A stretch of DNA of 64,000 nucleotides from Pelagicoccus enzymogenes. Its GTDB lineage: Bacteria; Verrucomicrobiota; Verrucomicrobiia; Opitutales; Opitutaceae. Both the position numbers and the translations under genes were made by a program. The stretch spans positions 248,001-312,000 of the forward strand of contig NZ_JACYFG010000038.1 in assembly GCF_014803405.1 (NCBI RefSeq), read 5' to 3'. Each line of letters begins with the position of its first letter. The first letter of the stretch is position 1. A model generated the notes under the pieces. That model had not been told where the DNA came from and did not search any database. It saw only the letters and a program-made list of their open reading frames with translations. This document shows positions 15,999 to 25,134 of this stretch, piece after piece.

Positions 15999-17141
15999 AT
16001 GAAGTTCAAAATCCACCGTGACCATTTCAGCAACGGCCTCCAGCAAGTCCTCAACGTCGTTGGATCGAAGGCAACGATGCCCATCCTGAGCAATGTGCTC
16101 ATCGAAGCTGAAGGTGACACGATTTCGCTCACGACTACCAACCTCGACCTCGGCATCTGCGCTCGCATCAAGGCGACCGTCGAAGAAGAAGGTGCGGTAA
16201 CCCTGCCCGTTAAGCGTCTTGCCACTATCGTTAAAGAGTTGCCTAACAGCGATGTAAGCGTGAAGGCCTCGCCCAACAACCAGGTCAAGATCGCCTCCGG
16301 CGGATCCAACTTCAAGATCATGGGCATCAGCCGCGACGAGTTCCCAGCCCTGCCGGAATTTAGCGACGACCGCTCCTTCACCATCGAGCAGAGCACCCTT
16401 GCGGGCATGATCAAGAGCGTCTCCTACGCTCAGTCCAGCGACGAGACCCGTTACATGCTCAACGGCGTTTTCTTCAACTTCCTCGAGCCGGAAGAAGGCG
16501 CCTCGGGTCGCCTCAGCCTCGTGGCCACCGATGGCCGTCGCCTCGCCAAGACCGACCACGAAATGGAAGTGGGCGAAGGCATGTCCGGCAGCCTCATCCT
16601 GCCTGCTAAGACTGTTTCCGAGCTGGTTCGTCTCCTCGACAAGGGCGAGAACCTCAAGATCGCTTTCAACGACCGCCGCGTCGCTTTCCAGATCCACACC
16701 AAGGACGACTCCAACGGATTTGTAGGTGACATCCACCTCGTATCCAAGGTCGTGGAAGGCAATTACCCGAATTACCAACAGGTTATTCCCAAGGAAACCC
16801 ACCAGCGCATCAAGGTCGAGCGCGAGCTCTTCCTGCAGTCGATCCACCGCGCTGCCCTCGTCACCACCGACAAGTCGAACCAGGTCAAGATCCAGATCTC
16901 CAACAACTTGATGGAGCTCTCCGCTTCCAGCCCCGACTTCGGCGAATCGCACGAGTCGCTGGCCATCGACTACAGCGGTCCCGACCTGCAAGTCGCCTTC
17001 AACCCGCAGTTCCTCATGGACCCGCTGAAGGCCCTCAGCAAGGACGAGCTCTTCTTCGAGCTGAAGGATGAAGTCAGCCCCGGCGTCTTCAAGACCTTGG
17101 AAAGCTTCCTCTGCGTGATCATGCCGGTCCGCTTGACCTAA
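15999..17141 (+). CDS. dnaN: DNA polymerase III beta subunit (sliding clamp)
   Basis: The ring-shaped processivity clamp of DNA polymerase III, 380 residues, three clamp domains. Landmarks: [17 protein letters not shown] and [14 protein letters not shown] at the N-terminus, [25 protein letters not shown] near residue 107, the middle-domain [14 protein letters not shown] and [10 protein letters not shown], and the C-terminal IMPVRLT that ends the protein as in other clamps. In many bacteria dnaN follows dnaA; here it stands alone behind an AT-rich leader and carries its own terminator. Confidence 0.97.
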   Translation: MKFKIHRDHFSNGLQQVLNVVGSKATMPILSNVLIEAEGDTISLTTTNLDLGICARIKATVEEEGAVTLPVKRLATIVKELPNSDVSVKASPNNQVKIASGGSNFKIMGISRDEFPALPEFSDDRSFTIEQSTLAGMIKSVSYAQSSDETRYMLNGVFFNFLEPEEGASGRLSLVATDGRRLAKTDHEMEVGEGMSGSLILPAKTVSELVRLLDKGENLKIAFNDRRVAFQIHTKDDSNGFVGDIHLVSKVVEGNYPNYQQVIPKETHQRIKVERELFLQSIHRAALVTTDKSNQVKIQISNNLMELSASSPDFGESHESLAIDYSGPDLQVAFNPQFLMDPLKALSKDELFFELKDEVSPGVFKTLESFLCVIMPVRLT

Positions 17142-17163
17142 GCACTCGCCAAACCAATTTAGC

Positions 17164-17198
17164 AAAAGGCCCGCCTCGTTGAAGGCGGGCCTTTTTTT
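17164..17198 (+). terminator. Rho-independent terminator of dnaN
   Basis: The stem AAGGCCCGCCTC / GAAGGCGGGCCTT is followed by seven T, beginning about 20 bp after the dnaN stop. Confidence 0.92.
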
Positions 17199-17201
17199 GT
17201 G

Positions 17202-17262
17202 GGTAGGAGCGAGCTTGCTCGCGAATGCTCCGAGATGGTTCGCGAGCAAGCTCGCTCCTACC
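17202..17262. repeat. REPIN-like inverted pair of REP elements
   Basis: Two 24-bp arms, 17202-17225 and 17239-17262, are perfectly complementary around a 13-bp loop. Each arm itself contains the small palindrome GCGAGCTTGCTCGC. The arm sequence gtaggagcgagcttgctcgc closely matches REP elements known from Pseudomonas and other bacteria, which RAYT (Y1 transposase) proteins mobilise as inverted pairs. It sits 4 bp behind the dnaN terminator. A RAYT remnant lies at 20672-20880. Confidence 0.88.
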
Positions 17263-17324
17263 TAACCTTTTTTGGTTGTCCCCTCTGCCTTCCGGGATCT
17301 ACTACCTGCCTCTCGTACGTTACC

Positions 17325-18212
17325 ATGCCGGAACAAAGCCTATCCCTTTTTGCCGAGATCTTCGTTTTCAGCTGCGTTGGACTTTCGATCCTGTTCGGAG
17401 TGCTCAACACGCGTGTGACCTCGCTCAAGGTTTCCGTGCTCAACCGCTGGGCACGTTGGTTGGGAGTGGCGTTCGGGGCAGCTTACCTGGTCTATGACGC
17501 CGGCTGGCTGAATCGGCCTTTTTGGGTGATCGGAGCCATCTTTTTTCTAGGCTGGCTGCTGATCGAAACGGTTTATACCTGGCTGGCCATCAGCGCTCTG
17601 AGCAAAAGCAGCATCTCGCTCTTCCCGCGCTTTTCCGAAAATACCACTGGCGAGGAGTGGCCGGCCCAGAAGAAGCTGATCGAGATCAAGGATTGGCTCA
17701 AAAGCAAAGGCTTCACCCGTTCCAAGGCCTTGCTGGCGGACGTCGGCCATGGGCTCAACATTCGCTCCACTGTCTTTCAGAGCGAGGACCAGAAAACCCG
17801 CTTCCAAATACTCTTCGTGCCGCAGCACAACGGCGACATTGGATTCTGCTTCTCCTTCTCCTCGGAAACGCAGTCCGGCGACCGTTTCGTAACCGACAAT
17901 CTCTACATGCCTTACGGCGGCTACTATCCCGATAACTGGGCGGTCGCGCGCAAGCCATGGACGCGTGATGCGGCCAAGCTCTACAAGCTGCACCTCAGTC
18001 GGATCGCCAAGCTGGAGTTGGCTGCATTCGAGTTCGATCCCTTGGACGACCTCAACCAGCAGCAAAGAGAGCTGGAGCAGATCAACTTGAAGCAAGGCTT
18101 CCTCTTCGCTCCGCAGTACCAAGAAGAGCACGGTCGCATCACTTGGGAAGGCCGCTACCGGGTCTGGAAAGAAGTCTGGTTGCTCAACTATTTCGGCATC
18201 TCAATGGTCTAA
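17325..18212 (+). CDS. Membrane-anchored protein of unknown function
   Basis: 295 residues from the ATG at 17325; the in-frame extension to 17199 reads through the REP palindrome and is rejected. Three hydrophobic segments (about 8-27, 45-62 and 68-88) are followed by a cytosolic domain of about 200 residues with LFPRFSENTTGEEWPAQ, FVPQHNGDIGFCFSFSS, YMPYGGYYPDNW and GRYRVWKEVWLL. No family is recognised. Its last 116 bp recur with a single mismatch at 20894-21009. Confidence 0.7.
   Translation: MPEQSLSLFAEIFVFSCVGLSILFGVLNTRVTSLKVSVLNRWARWLGVAFGAAYLVYDAGWLNRPFWVIGAIFFLGWLLIETVYTWLAISALSKSSISLFPRFSENTTGEEWPAQKKLIEIKDWLKSKGFTRSKALLADVGHGLNIRSTVFQSEDQKTRFQILFVPQHNGDIGFCFSFSSETQSGDRFVTDNLYMPYGGYYPDNWAVARKPWTRDAAKLYKLHLSRIAKLELAAFEFDPLDDLNQQQRELEQINLKQGFLFAPQYQEEHGRITWEGRYRVWKEVWLLNYFGISMV
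18092..18207 (+). repeat. 116-bp direct repeat, left copy
   Basis: Matches 20894-21009 with one substitution (tctggttg against tcgggttg) and no gap. It covers the last 38 codons of the membrane-protein gene up to just before its stop. The pair brackets about 2.7 kb. Confidence 0.97.
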
Positions 18213-18461
18213 GCCCCGAGACGCCGATTTAAGTGCCGAATCGCCCGTTTCTCAGCGTCGAGTCTAGGTAGCCGACACGACTTTGGGCATAAAGAGCTCA
18301 AATAAGCGATCCCTCAGGAATGCTTCTGATCACCAAACAAATTTGCTCGTGAATCACACTTAGAATTTTGCCTCACGACGAGTCGTAGACTCGGAAGGTA
18401 ATCAAGATTCCCCTCGATCTGTGAACTTGCTATACGCGTATTGCGTGCTATTCTCGAAGAC
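18213..18461. other. Gene-free leader of the toxin-antitoxin pair
   Basis: A 249-bp stretch inside the direct-repeat-bracketed segment with no recognisable gene. It should carry the promoter of the downstream pair, but no clear operator palindrome stands out. Confidence 0.4.
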
Positions 18462-18668
18462 ATGCTAGCAATCAGACTTCAACCGGACATCGAGAAGCGA
18501 CTCGAACGACTCGCCAAGAAGACTGGACGCACCAAGACCTTTTACGCTCGCGAGGCCATCCTTCAGCACCTCGAGGATATGGAGGACTATTACCTTGCCG
18601 CCGACGCCGCAAGGAACCCGGGCCGCGTGTTCACCAGCGAAGAAGCCAAGCGTGAGCTGGGACTATAG
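18462..18668 (+). CDS. RelB/RHH-type antitoxin
   Basis: A 68-residue antitoxin. The N-terminus MLAIRLQPDIEKRLERLAKKTGRTKTFYAREAI has the ribbon-helix-helix pattern: a beta strand with alternating residues, helix A with R..RL..LA, then a GRT turn and helix B. The acidic C-terminus (HLEDMEDYYLAADA...FTSEEAKRELGL) would wrap the toxin. ATG at 18462 chosen over the TTG at 18441. It overlaps the toxin start by 17 bp, the usual arrangement for coupled translation and autorepression by the complex. Confidence 0.88.
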   Translation: MLAIRLQPDIEKRLERLAKKTGRTKTFYAREAILQHLEDMEDYYLAADAARNPGRVFTSEEAKRELGL

Positions 18669-18918
18669 GATCACCGACTGGGCAATCAAACAGCTGCGCA
18701 AGCTAGGCCCCGAAGCCAGCCGTCGCGTAATCGCCTTTCTCGACGAACGCATTAAGGACAGTGCGGACCCTCGCCAGTTTGGCAAAGCTCTCCGAGGCGA
18801 ACTCGGAGAGTTTTGGCGTTACAGGGTAGGCGACTACCGAGTCCTCTGCCGGATAGAGGACGGCGAGTTCGTCGTCTTGGTCGTCAAAGTCGGACACCGA
18901 AGCGACGTCTACGACTGA
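18652..18918 (+). CDS. RelE/ParE-family toxin
   Basis: 88 residues from a GTG at 18652, giving (V/M)SWDYRITDWAIKQLRKLG, the typical RelE N-terminal helix. The core strands follow: DPRQFGKALRGELGEFWRYRVGDYRVLCRI and VVLVVKVGHRSDVYD, where YRVGDYRV and the GHR.DVY end are hallmarks of ribosome-dependent RelE mRNA interferases. The longer frame from 18595 lies inside the antitoxin and is not used. Together with the overlapping antitoxin it forms a RelBE-type module. Confidence 0.9.
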   Translation: MSWDYRITDWAIKQLRKLGPEASRRVIAFLDERIKDSADPRQFGKALRGELGEFWRYRVGDYRVLCRIEDGEFVVLVVKVGHRSDVYD

Positions 18919-19044
18919 TCTTCCTTTTTCGCTTCCCTAACAGGGTTGTGCCACTGCCTGAAGGCGCAGCTACCTTTTTGCGAAAAATTCCGGGCACTAA
19001 CTTACAGTCTGACTCTCTCGGGATAAATATCAGATCATAGAATC

Positions 19045-20232
19045 TTACTCTCCTTGTGTCTCGGTAGTTTTTGCTTCTTTTTTCCCTAGCGTATTTCTCA
19101 AGTCAGTACCGACTCTAAAAATGTTTTCCCATCCACCAGCAGGTTTACAGAGCTCAACACGAGATTGGACTTCTTTCAGGAAAGGGTACTCCTTTTCTAA
19201 CACGCTCCTATCGCGTGCCCAGTAGTCGTTCACGTAGAACTCAACTTCTTGTGGTTGTGGAACCCCAAGAAACCGTTCCTGCAATACATTTGCAAAGTAT
19301 TCTCCTATATAGACAACTTCCCCAGCTTGCACGCTGAAGGTGGCGTCGGCTTCTACGATGCTGTATATATAGCTCCCATCGGTTAGAGTAACGTGGAATC
19401 CTGAGATATTGTAATCGCCAGGTGGTGCTAGCACAGCTGCGACCTTCCCCTGAGAATACTTGTCGAGTTTTTGATGATTCTGCCAAGGCCAACCTGAATT
19501 ATCCAAGCTTCCGACCAGAAGTCGATCACTGCTTGTAAAATCTATTGTGAATGAGTCAACAGGAGCTTTTTTCAGTCCTAGGGTGAGTCCAGAAGCCACT
19601 CCCGCAAGCAGGGAGTTTGTCCTCTTATTAACAGTAATCATTGCGACAATTAACCCACTGCCCTCTAGATCTTGCGGTGAAAACGTTTTGTCGGGAACCT
19701 TTAGTTTTCGAACCGTCTCGTCGGAGATCTTCTTTTGGTGAGTGGCGGTACTCACAAGGGCATAGCCTTTTTTAGTGAATTCAGATGATGGGAGCTCGTC
19801 GCTTTTGTCTTTGATAGAAAAAGCTTCGACTTTCCAATCCGCCGCGTAGCGGAGTTTCGTCATGAAATTTATATCACCAATATATACTACTTGTTTCGGG
19901 GTGACTGTGAAATTTACGGGATCAGGAAAGTTGTATGAATATTGTAGCGTATAAAAATCCTGTGCAACGTAATCTCCGGCAGGCATCACAAAGTAGGTAA
20001 GTTCTCCTTTTCTTTTAGGAGCCACAGTATAAAACGTTAGTTTGTCCTTTTCCTTAAATCGAATTCGAAGCTTATTCCCGATTATATTTGGGTAGTTCGA
20101 ATCGACGCGAAAGACGAGTATACCTTCGTTTTGATTTGTTGTCGGGAGTTTTATGTTGGGGAAAGCTAGCGCGGGAATCGCTAAGTATACAATCGATACA
20201 ATAGATATTATAAATGGCCGAATAGTTGACAT
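19045..20232 (-). CDS. Secreted protein with an internal domain duplication
   Basis: 395 residues with a signal peptide (STIRPFIISIVSIVYLAIPALA). Two halves repeat a pattern: VMPAGDYVAQDF...VTPKQVVYIGDINF near residues 81-126 and LAPPGDYNISGF...VQAGEVVYIGEYF near 265-313. This 'PAG.Y' then 'G.VvYIG' arrangement resembles DUF2846-like lipoprotein domains, so a tandem of such domains is likely. Function is unknown. The gene is clearly more AT-rich than its neighbours, suggesting recent arrival, and lies between the 116-bp direct repeats. Confidence 0.7.
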   Translation of the reverse strand: MSTIRPFIISIVSIVYLAIPALAFPNIKLPTTNQNEGILVFRVDSNYPNIIGNKLRIRFKEKDKLTFYTVAPKRKGELTYFVMPAGDYVAQDFYTLQYSYNFPDPVNFTVTPKQVVYIGDINFMTKLRYAADWKVEAFSIKDKSDELPSSEFTKKGYALVSTATHQKKISDETVRKLKVPDKTFSPQDLEGSGLIVAMITVNKRTNSLLAGVASGLTLGLKKAPVDSFTIDFTSSDRLLVGSLDNSGWPWQNHQKLDKYSQGKVAAVLAPPGDYNISGFHVTLTDGSYIYSIVEADATFSVQAGEVVYIGEYFANVLQERFLGVPQPQEVEFYVNDYWARDRSVLEKEYPFLKEVQSRVELCKPAGGWENIFRVGTDLRNTLGKKEAKTTETQGE

Positions 20233-20671
20233 CGAAGCTTTAGTTGAGAGGAGGATTTGGATTAGACAGTTGAGAAAGCCCTACGCCTTCGGCGTTTCAA
20301 AATCAAGGCTGGGTTTATTGGAACTAGCTCATTGAGATTCGATCCACCTTATGTATGGGGTTCGGATGAAAAGGGACCAATATTCATTCCGGCACGAGGC
20401 CGCTTCGAAACGAGAATAGTTTACGCTAGGGAACAGAGCATCGCCTAAAGGAGAAAGGTTTAAGCATGGGTCGGATCTTGTTCTATCGTTCAAAGAGCCA
20501 CAGAATCTGGAAGCCGAGTTTGCGCCTCAAGTAGACACAGATTGGGACAGCCCACTCGGCGGACTTAGTGTCGCCGTCGCAATGCCCCTTGCGTCTTGCC
20601 TAGGGCATCTAAGCAAAGTTCGAGCTCCTTTCTTCAAAGCAAACGTAGACTCTACGTCAACCTCCCCTTCG
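20233..20671. other. Gene-poor stretch, possible unidentified remnant
   Basis: No intact gene. Short open stretches exist on both strands but are broken by stops and match no family I recognise. The part next to 20233 must hold the promoter of the AT-rich minus-strand gene. Confidence 0.4.
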
Positions 20672-20880
20672 ACCATCAACCGAGCAGCTTCTCGAAACGT
20701 CGCTGATGCGGGCTCTCATTAAATTTCAATTGGTACTCGTTTTCAACGATGACACTCTTGAAGCGACCTTGGAAGAGATGTCCGTGCTCTCTGTGAAGCC
20801 GGTTATGCTGCATTGCGAATGTCGATTGTAGCCACCGCACGCCTACGCTCAAATTTGCCTCCGGAGTTTCCAAAGTAAAA
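20672..20880 (-). pseudogene. REP-associated tyrosine transposase (RAYT) remnant
   Basis: On the minus strand the frame encodes TLETPEANLSVGVRWLQSTF, followed by HNRLHREHGHLFQGRF and KSVIVENE. This is the central part of Y1-type RAYT proteins (ETPE.NLS..M.WLQ.....N..H...GHLFQGR.K). The N-terminal HUH region and the catalytic-tyrosine helix context are missing, and the frame runs into a non-homologous tail with a stop. Upstream on the same strand the frame continues into the antisense of the 20894-21009 repeat, so the gene was cut at that junction. Confidence 0.8.
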
Positions 20881-20893
20881 AGTGATAGTGGTC

Positions 20894-21009
20894 GCAAGGC
20901 TTCCTCTTCGCTCCGCAGTACCAAGAAGAGCACGGTCGCATCACTTGGGAAGGCCGCTACCGGGTCTGGAAAGAAGTCGGGTTGCTCAACTATTTCGGCA
21001 TCTCAATGG
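20894..21009 (+). repeat. 116-bp direct repeat, right copy
   Basis: Second copy of the 3' end of the 17325-18212 gene, 2802 bp away with one mismatch. It abuts the RAYT remnant on the left and ends about 90 bp before the dabA stop. Here it is non-functional gene debris. Confidence 0.97.
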
Positions 21010-21101
21010 CATAGAGAGCGAAGCTGGCGCCGCTCGGATCCCTCGCTAGATCCGCTACTTTTTCGGTAGCGGAAATTGCCGGAATTACGAGCTGTTTGAC
21101 T

Positions 21102-23546
21102 CTAAACTTGAGCCTCCTCTTCAATCTCTCGCTGCGAGTCGGTCCATGTTCCGTTCGCTTGGAGCTTGAGCCACTGGGATCCGTCCTCGCCAAGAGATAT
21201 CATGTGTATCCACCCATTGGTTACTAGGTCCTTTAAGTGGGGTTGCTGTTCGAGGATCTTGTCGAGGGTCGCCGGATTTGCTGCGATACAGGCGTGCAAG
21301 CGGCAGGGCGTATGCACGAGGTGAGTACCGTCTGAGACCGACTGCAGCGGCAAGCCGGGACGTAGGTCGTATTCATTGCCGAGGGCTACCCCGATTCCGC
21401 CAACTACATTGTGGATCGCCTTATGACCGCTGCCGTAAACATTGTTGTCGGTGGAGGAAGCGTAGTACTGCAGGTTGATCCAGCTACCCACTACGAGCGG
21501 GCCGCCGAGGATACCGTTAAGGAGCGCTCCCTCAGGGTCGGCTTGCGGATCGTATTCGTGGAGAAACGCTTTTCCGGAGAGGTTGCTTTGCTGTGTCCAT
21601 GAGCGAGGTGCCACGATGAAGGCTGCGTTTCCAGCGAGCCCCCACTCCGGCCGCACTTGCGACCAGTCGCGACTCTTTGCCCTGATTTTGCTCAACGACG
21701 GTTTTTTCACGCTCGTATCCAAGTCTGCGACACGCTGCAGCAGGCAAATGTCACCGGCTTGGGCTAAGGCCTTCTCCAAGTCCAAGGTTGGTTTCGTTTC
21801 CGCATCGAAAAGAGTTACCTCATCCGTAGTGGTATTGTGGAGACCGGCGATGAAGGTAGTATCCTCTGGGATGTTGATTCCCCGTGCTTCAAGTCCCTGA
21901 CGGACGCTGTTTTGATTTAGGAGGTTCGCTGCGAGACGCGCGTTTACGTCGCCGGCATGGCCGCCACAAGCTCCACAGTCGAGGCTGGAAGCGTAGGGAT
22001 TGTTAGCGCACTCACCTCCGTGGCCGCAGATCAGTACTCTCTTTGCGAAGTTTTGAGTCAGGTTGATGCCACGCAAAATGCTTTCGGCCAGATTGACCCG
22101 ATCGGCCGGCTGCATCGCTTGGGCGAAATGGGGAAGTGCCGTTGCTGGCTTCCTTTGCGAAACTGCCATGCCAAACGCGTCCTTGATTATCTTGTACGCG
22201 TAGCTCAAGCCGAACGTCTCCACAAAAGTGAAGCAGGACGATGCTGATTCGCGGAACCCTTTCCAGGCGCGCTTTCGATCGATGGCGGCGGTTTGCTCGA
22301 ATTCCAGACGTTGCCATTTTTCCCCGGTTAGGTCGCTTAGGGAGCGAGCCGTTTTTACGGGGGGTGCCAGAAGAGCGGGACAGAGCGCTTGAGCGCTGGG
22401 TTTGCCAGGGATGTGATGCTCGGCAGGAATTCCGAAGAATCCAGCGAAGCCTATGGTTTGAGCCTTGGGCATCACCGACTCGAGGGCTCTGCGAAAACGC
22501 TCGGAACGTACGTCGATGCAGAATACAGCCTGCAGTGTAGGCCTGTCGTTGCTGTCCGGGATCGCCGGCTGAATCGCTTGTTGGAACGACTTTTCGATAG
22601 AACGTTCGAGGCTCTCCTGCCAGAGGAGGCGGAGAGCAAGATCGAACGGGATGCTGGTCTCGCCAGTATCGCTTAGGTCCTCTTGCAAGCTGCGTTGCCA
22701 GCCGAGCATTCTGTCGTGATCGGATTTCAGGTTATGGTGCAGGATAACCTCGTAGCTGAGGAGCACCGCGAGCAATTGCAGCCCGTAGTCGCTATCGTTG
22801 CCGCGCAGCTCGTTTTCCCGATCAAGGTATCTTAGGTAGCCACCCCAGCCCGTCAGTTTCAGCAGGGTACGCTCCAAGATGTCGGCGACGCGCTCTTGGG
22901 GGATCTGCAAGACATCCATGGCATAAGCGATGGCTTGCAGGGGTTCGTGCGGTATCTTCGCTAGGACTTTCCGCGTATCATAAATTTCGCTACAATCGAG
23001 GGACTTGTCGATTTTGACGGACTTTCTCCATGCTTCGAAGAAGCTGAGATGACACCAAGGAGATCGCCAAGACGATTGACCTTTGTCGAAATGGGCAGCG
23101 CACCACTTAGCAGCTTCTTGCTTCAACAAGTGGTTCCATTGGCTTCCCTCCCGCTTGTCGACATATGAAGAGAAGGTCTCCAGTTGATACGGAACCTCTT
23201 CTTCGAGAAAAGGTTCAATGCTCTCTTGCAGGAACGTTTCGAGCTTCAGTTCGACTTCCTTGTTCGCGAAGGCACGGCGAATCTCATCGCTTGCGTGAGC
23301 GATGGCTTCTACGATCTTGGAAGTTTCGATCTTGTTTTCTCTGTATTGCTCTAGGAACCAGCTGATCTTTGGGAGCGGATAGTCACCGTGTACTTGCTTC
23401 AGGTGTTCGGAAGTCTCGCTGAAGGGACGATCCGCGTATCCGACAAATGGATTCACTGCGACGAAGTGCTTCAGTGGCCACAAGGGAGCGATAGCTCGGC
23501 AAGCTTGGTCGATTTGGGAAGAAAGTTTATCTATTGTATTCATCAT
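21102..23546 (-). CDS. dabA: DabA-type inorganic carbon uptake subunit (DUF2309)
   Basis: DabA is the cytoplasmic, zinc-dependent, beta-carbonic-anhydrase-like subunit of the DabAB complex, which couples CO2 hydration to the cation gradient and accumulates bicarbonate. At 814 residues this has full length. The active-site ligands are visible: Cys343 and Asp345 in FCIDVRSE, His509 in CGHGGEC and Cys524 in DCGACGG; the His-Cys spacing of 15 equals that of the characterised Halothiobacillus protein. The N-terminal PLKHFVAVNPFVGY is also diagnostic. It lies 19 bp behind dabB in one operon. An adjacent ATG (MMNT) makes the start uncertain by one codon. Confidence 0.95.
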   Translation of the reverse strand: MMNTIDKLSSQIDQACRAIAPLWPLKHFVAVNPFVGYADRPFSETSEHLKQVHGDYPLPKISWFLEQYRENKIETSKIVEAIAHASDEIRRAFANKEVELKLETFLQESIEPFLEEEVPYQLETFSSYVDKREGSQWNHLLKQEAAKWCAAHFDKGQSSWRSPWCHLSFFEAWRKSVKIDKSLDCSEIYDTRKVLAKIPHEPLQAIAYAMDVLQIPQERVADILERTLLKLTGWGGYLRYLDRENELRGNDSDYGLQLLAVLLSYEVILHHNLKSDHDRMLGWQRSLQEDLSDTGETSIPFDLALRLLWQESLERSIEKSFQQAIQPAIPDSNDRPTLQAVFCIDVRSERFRRALESVMPKAQTIGFAGFFGIPAEHHIPGKPSAQALCPALLAPPVKTARSLSDLTGEKWQRLEFEQTAAIDRKRAWKGFRESASSCFTFVETFGLSYAYKIIKDAFGMAVSQRKPATALPHFAQAMQPADRVNLAESILRGINLTQNFAKRVLICGHGGECANNPYASSLDCGACGGHAGDVNARLAANLLNQNSVRQGLEARGINIPEDTTFIAGLHNTTTDEVTLFDAETKPTLDLEKALAQAGDICLLQRVADLDTSVKKPSLSKIRAKSRDWSQVRPEWGLAGNAAFIVAPRSWTQQSNLSGKAFLHEYDPQADPEGALLNGILGGPLVVGSWINLQYYASSTDNNVYGSGHKAIHNVVGGIGVALGNEYDLRPGLPLQSVSDGTHLVHTPCRLHACIAANPATLDKILEQQPHLKDLVTNGWIHMISLGEDGSQWLKLQANGTWTDSQREIEEEAQV

Positions 23547-23565
23547 GATGTTACGTCGAGGAGGC

Positions 23566-25134
23566 TTAGGCGCGTTTTGGCTGAAGCTTTACGAGCTTAA
23601 GGATTCGGTTGGCCAATATGTTGATGTAGAAACCGTTGAGTGCGTGTACGTAGAGGGCGTCTCGGAGGCGGAGCGGGATGAGAATGCGACTGCCGATCTG
23701 CAGTTGCAGCGTAGTAGCGAGAGCGAGGAACATGATTCCAGCCACGGTGAGCTCGAATCCCTTGCTCGTTAGCGGGGCAGGCGTTAGCGACGGCTCCATC
23801 CACCAGGCTGCTAGCGATGCGAGAACGAGGTATACGGTAGCGACCGAAAAGGCTACCGCAGTTACGCGAAGGATGCATGCGGGACTCACGTCGCGACGGA
23901 GTTGACGTAGGAGCAGCTGGGTGGTTGCCATGGCGACCACAACTCCGAGAGCGATCATTCCGGGCTTTTGGCTCGGGTTGATTCCAAACGCCCAGGCTAG
24001 TCCGAAGACGATGATGAAGGAGATGGCGACAGCAGCGAAGAGCGGAAGGTGTACCTCGCGCTTCGCTTTAGAGTCGGTCGACAAGGTATCAATAGTGTGA
24101 ACGGTCGATCCGGAAGAGAGAAAGGAGTGCGCTTTATAGAGAGAGTGGGCGAGAATGTGCAGCAAGGCTAAGTGAAAGGCTCCAAGTCCGCATTGCATGA
24201 GCATGAAGCCCATTTGGGCGATTGTCGAATAAGCCAGTCCGCGTTTCACGCTGGTTTGCGAGAGCATCACAAAGGAGGCGAAGACTGCGGTGAGGGCTCC
24301 TACGACAGCGACCGCGTAGAGCGGGCCGGGAGCCGCCACGAAAACGGGAGCGAAACGGATCAGCAGCACGCCGCCTGCGTTGATGATGCCCGCGTGCATG
24401 AGTGCGGAGACGGGAGTGGGAGTTCCCATGGTGTCGGGAAGCCAGGTGTGGAATGGGAATTGGGCTGATTTCAAGACGGCTGCCAAAGCGATGAGCGAAC
24501 CGATCCACAGCAGCCGCTCGGACTCTGCCGACATTTGGGCGAAGATAGCGCTGAAATTTTGACTGCCGATGGTTTGGTAGAGGCCTACGAAGGCGGCGAT
24601 CACTGCGATGTCGGCGATGCGGCTCAAGAGGAATTTCTTGCGGGCCGAGAACAAAGTACCGGGCCGGTTGGGAAAATAGACCAGCAGGCGATGCAAGCTA
24701 AGGCTGGTGCCGATCCATGCGGCGGCGAACTGGATCAGCCCGGGAGCCAAGATCAGGGCCAGTACGCAACCAAGCGTGGCACAGATCCACTTCACGAACT
24801 CTCCTTTGCGAGGATCACCTGCCATGTAGTTGCGCGAAAAGCGAAGGATGATGGCTGCCAGGAAACACACCAGAACTAGCAAAGGGGTGGAAAGCGCGTC
24901 GAAGCGAATCCCAAGGAAACTTTCGAAGCCCAGTCCCCAAGTTGAGGGAGCCCGGCCGTTTGCCATCCAGAGCGCCACGCTGGCGCCGGCTGCGAGCAGC
25001 GTTCCCCAGGCGATTCGCTCCGCCCAGACAGCGGAACGGGCTCCGCGTCTGTTCAGCGAACGAGACGGAAAAAAGAGCCAGACAAGGTAGGCGAGAGGGA
25101 TTGAGAGCAAGGTGAATGCGATGAGCGTGTTCAT
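23566..25134 (-). CDS. dabB: DabB-type membrane subunit (NuoL/MrpA-like)
   Basis: A 522-residue polytopic protein of the proton-conducting NADH dehydrogenase subunit 5 family. It shows the signature KSAQFPFHTWLPDTMGTPTP and VSALMHAGIINAGG near residues 233-262, a lysine in a broken helix, and LAHSLYKAHSFL. Next to dabA, these single NuoL-like proteins form the membrane half of the DabAB bicarbonate system. It is the first gene of the operon, divergent from the LysR gene with 75 bp between. Confidence 0.93.
   Translation of the reverse strand: MNTLIAFTLLSIPLAYLVWLFFPSRSLNRRGARSAVWAERIAWGTLLAAGASVALWMANGRAPSTWGLGFESFLGIRFDALSTPLLVLVCFLAAIILRFSRNYMAGDPRKGEFVKWICATLGCVLALILAPGLIQFAAAWIGTSLSLHRLLVYFPNRPGTLFSARKKFLLSRIADIAVIAAFVGLYQTIGSQNFSAIFAQMSAESERLLWIGSLIALAAVLKSAQFPFHTWLPDTMGTPTPVSALMHAGIINAGGVLLIRFAPVFVAAPGPLYAVAVVGALTAVFASFVMLSQTSVKRGLAYSTIAQMGFMLMQCGLGAFHLALLHILAHSLYKAHSFLSSGSTVHTIDTLSTDSKAKREVHLPLFAAVAISFIIVFGLAWAFGINPSQKPGMIALGVVVAMATTQLLLRQLRRDVSPACILRVTAVAFSVATVYLVLASLAAWWMEPSLTPAPLTSKGFELTVAGIMFLALATTLQLQIGSRILIPLRLRDALYVHALNGFYINILANRILKLVKLQPKRA

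Noticed and set aside
17199-17324. N-terminal extension of the 17325 membrane protein
   Set aside because: It would be translated through the REP inverted repeat and has no family support; the ATG at 17325 is directly followed by the first membrane helix.
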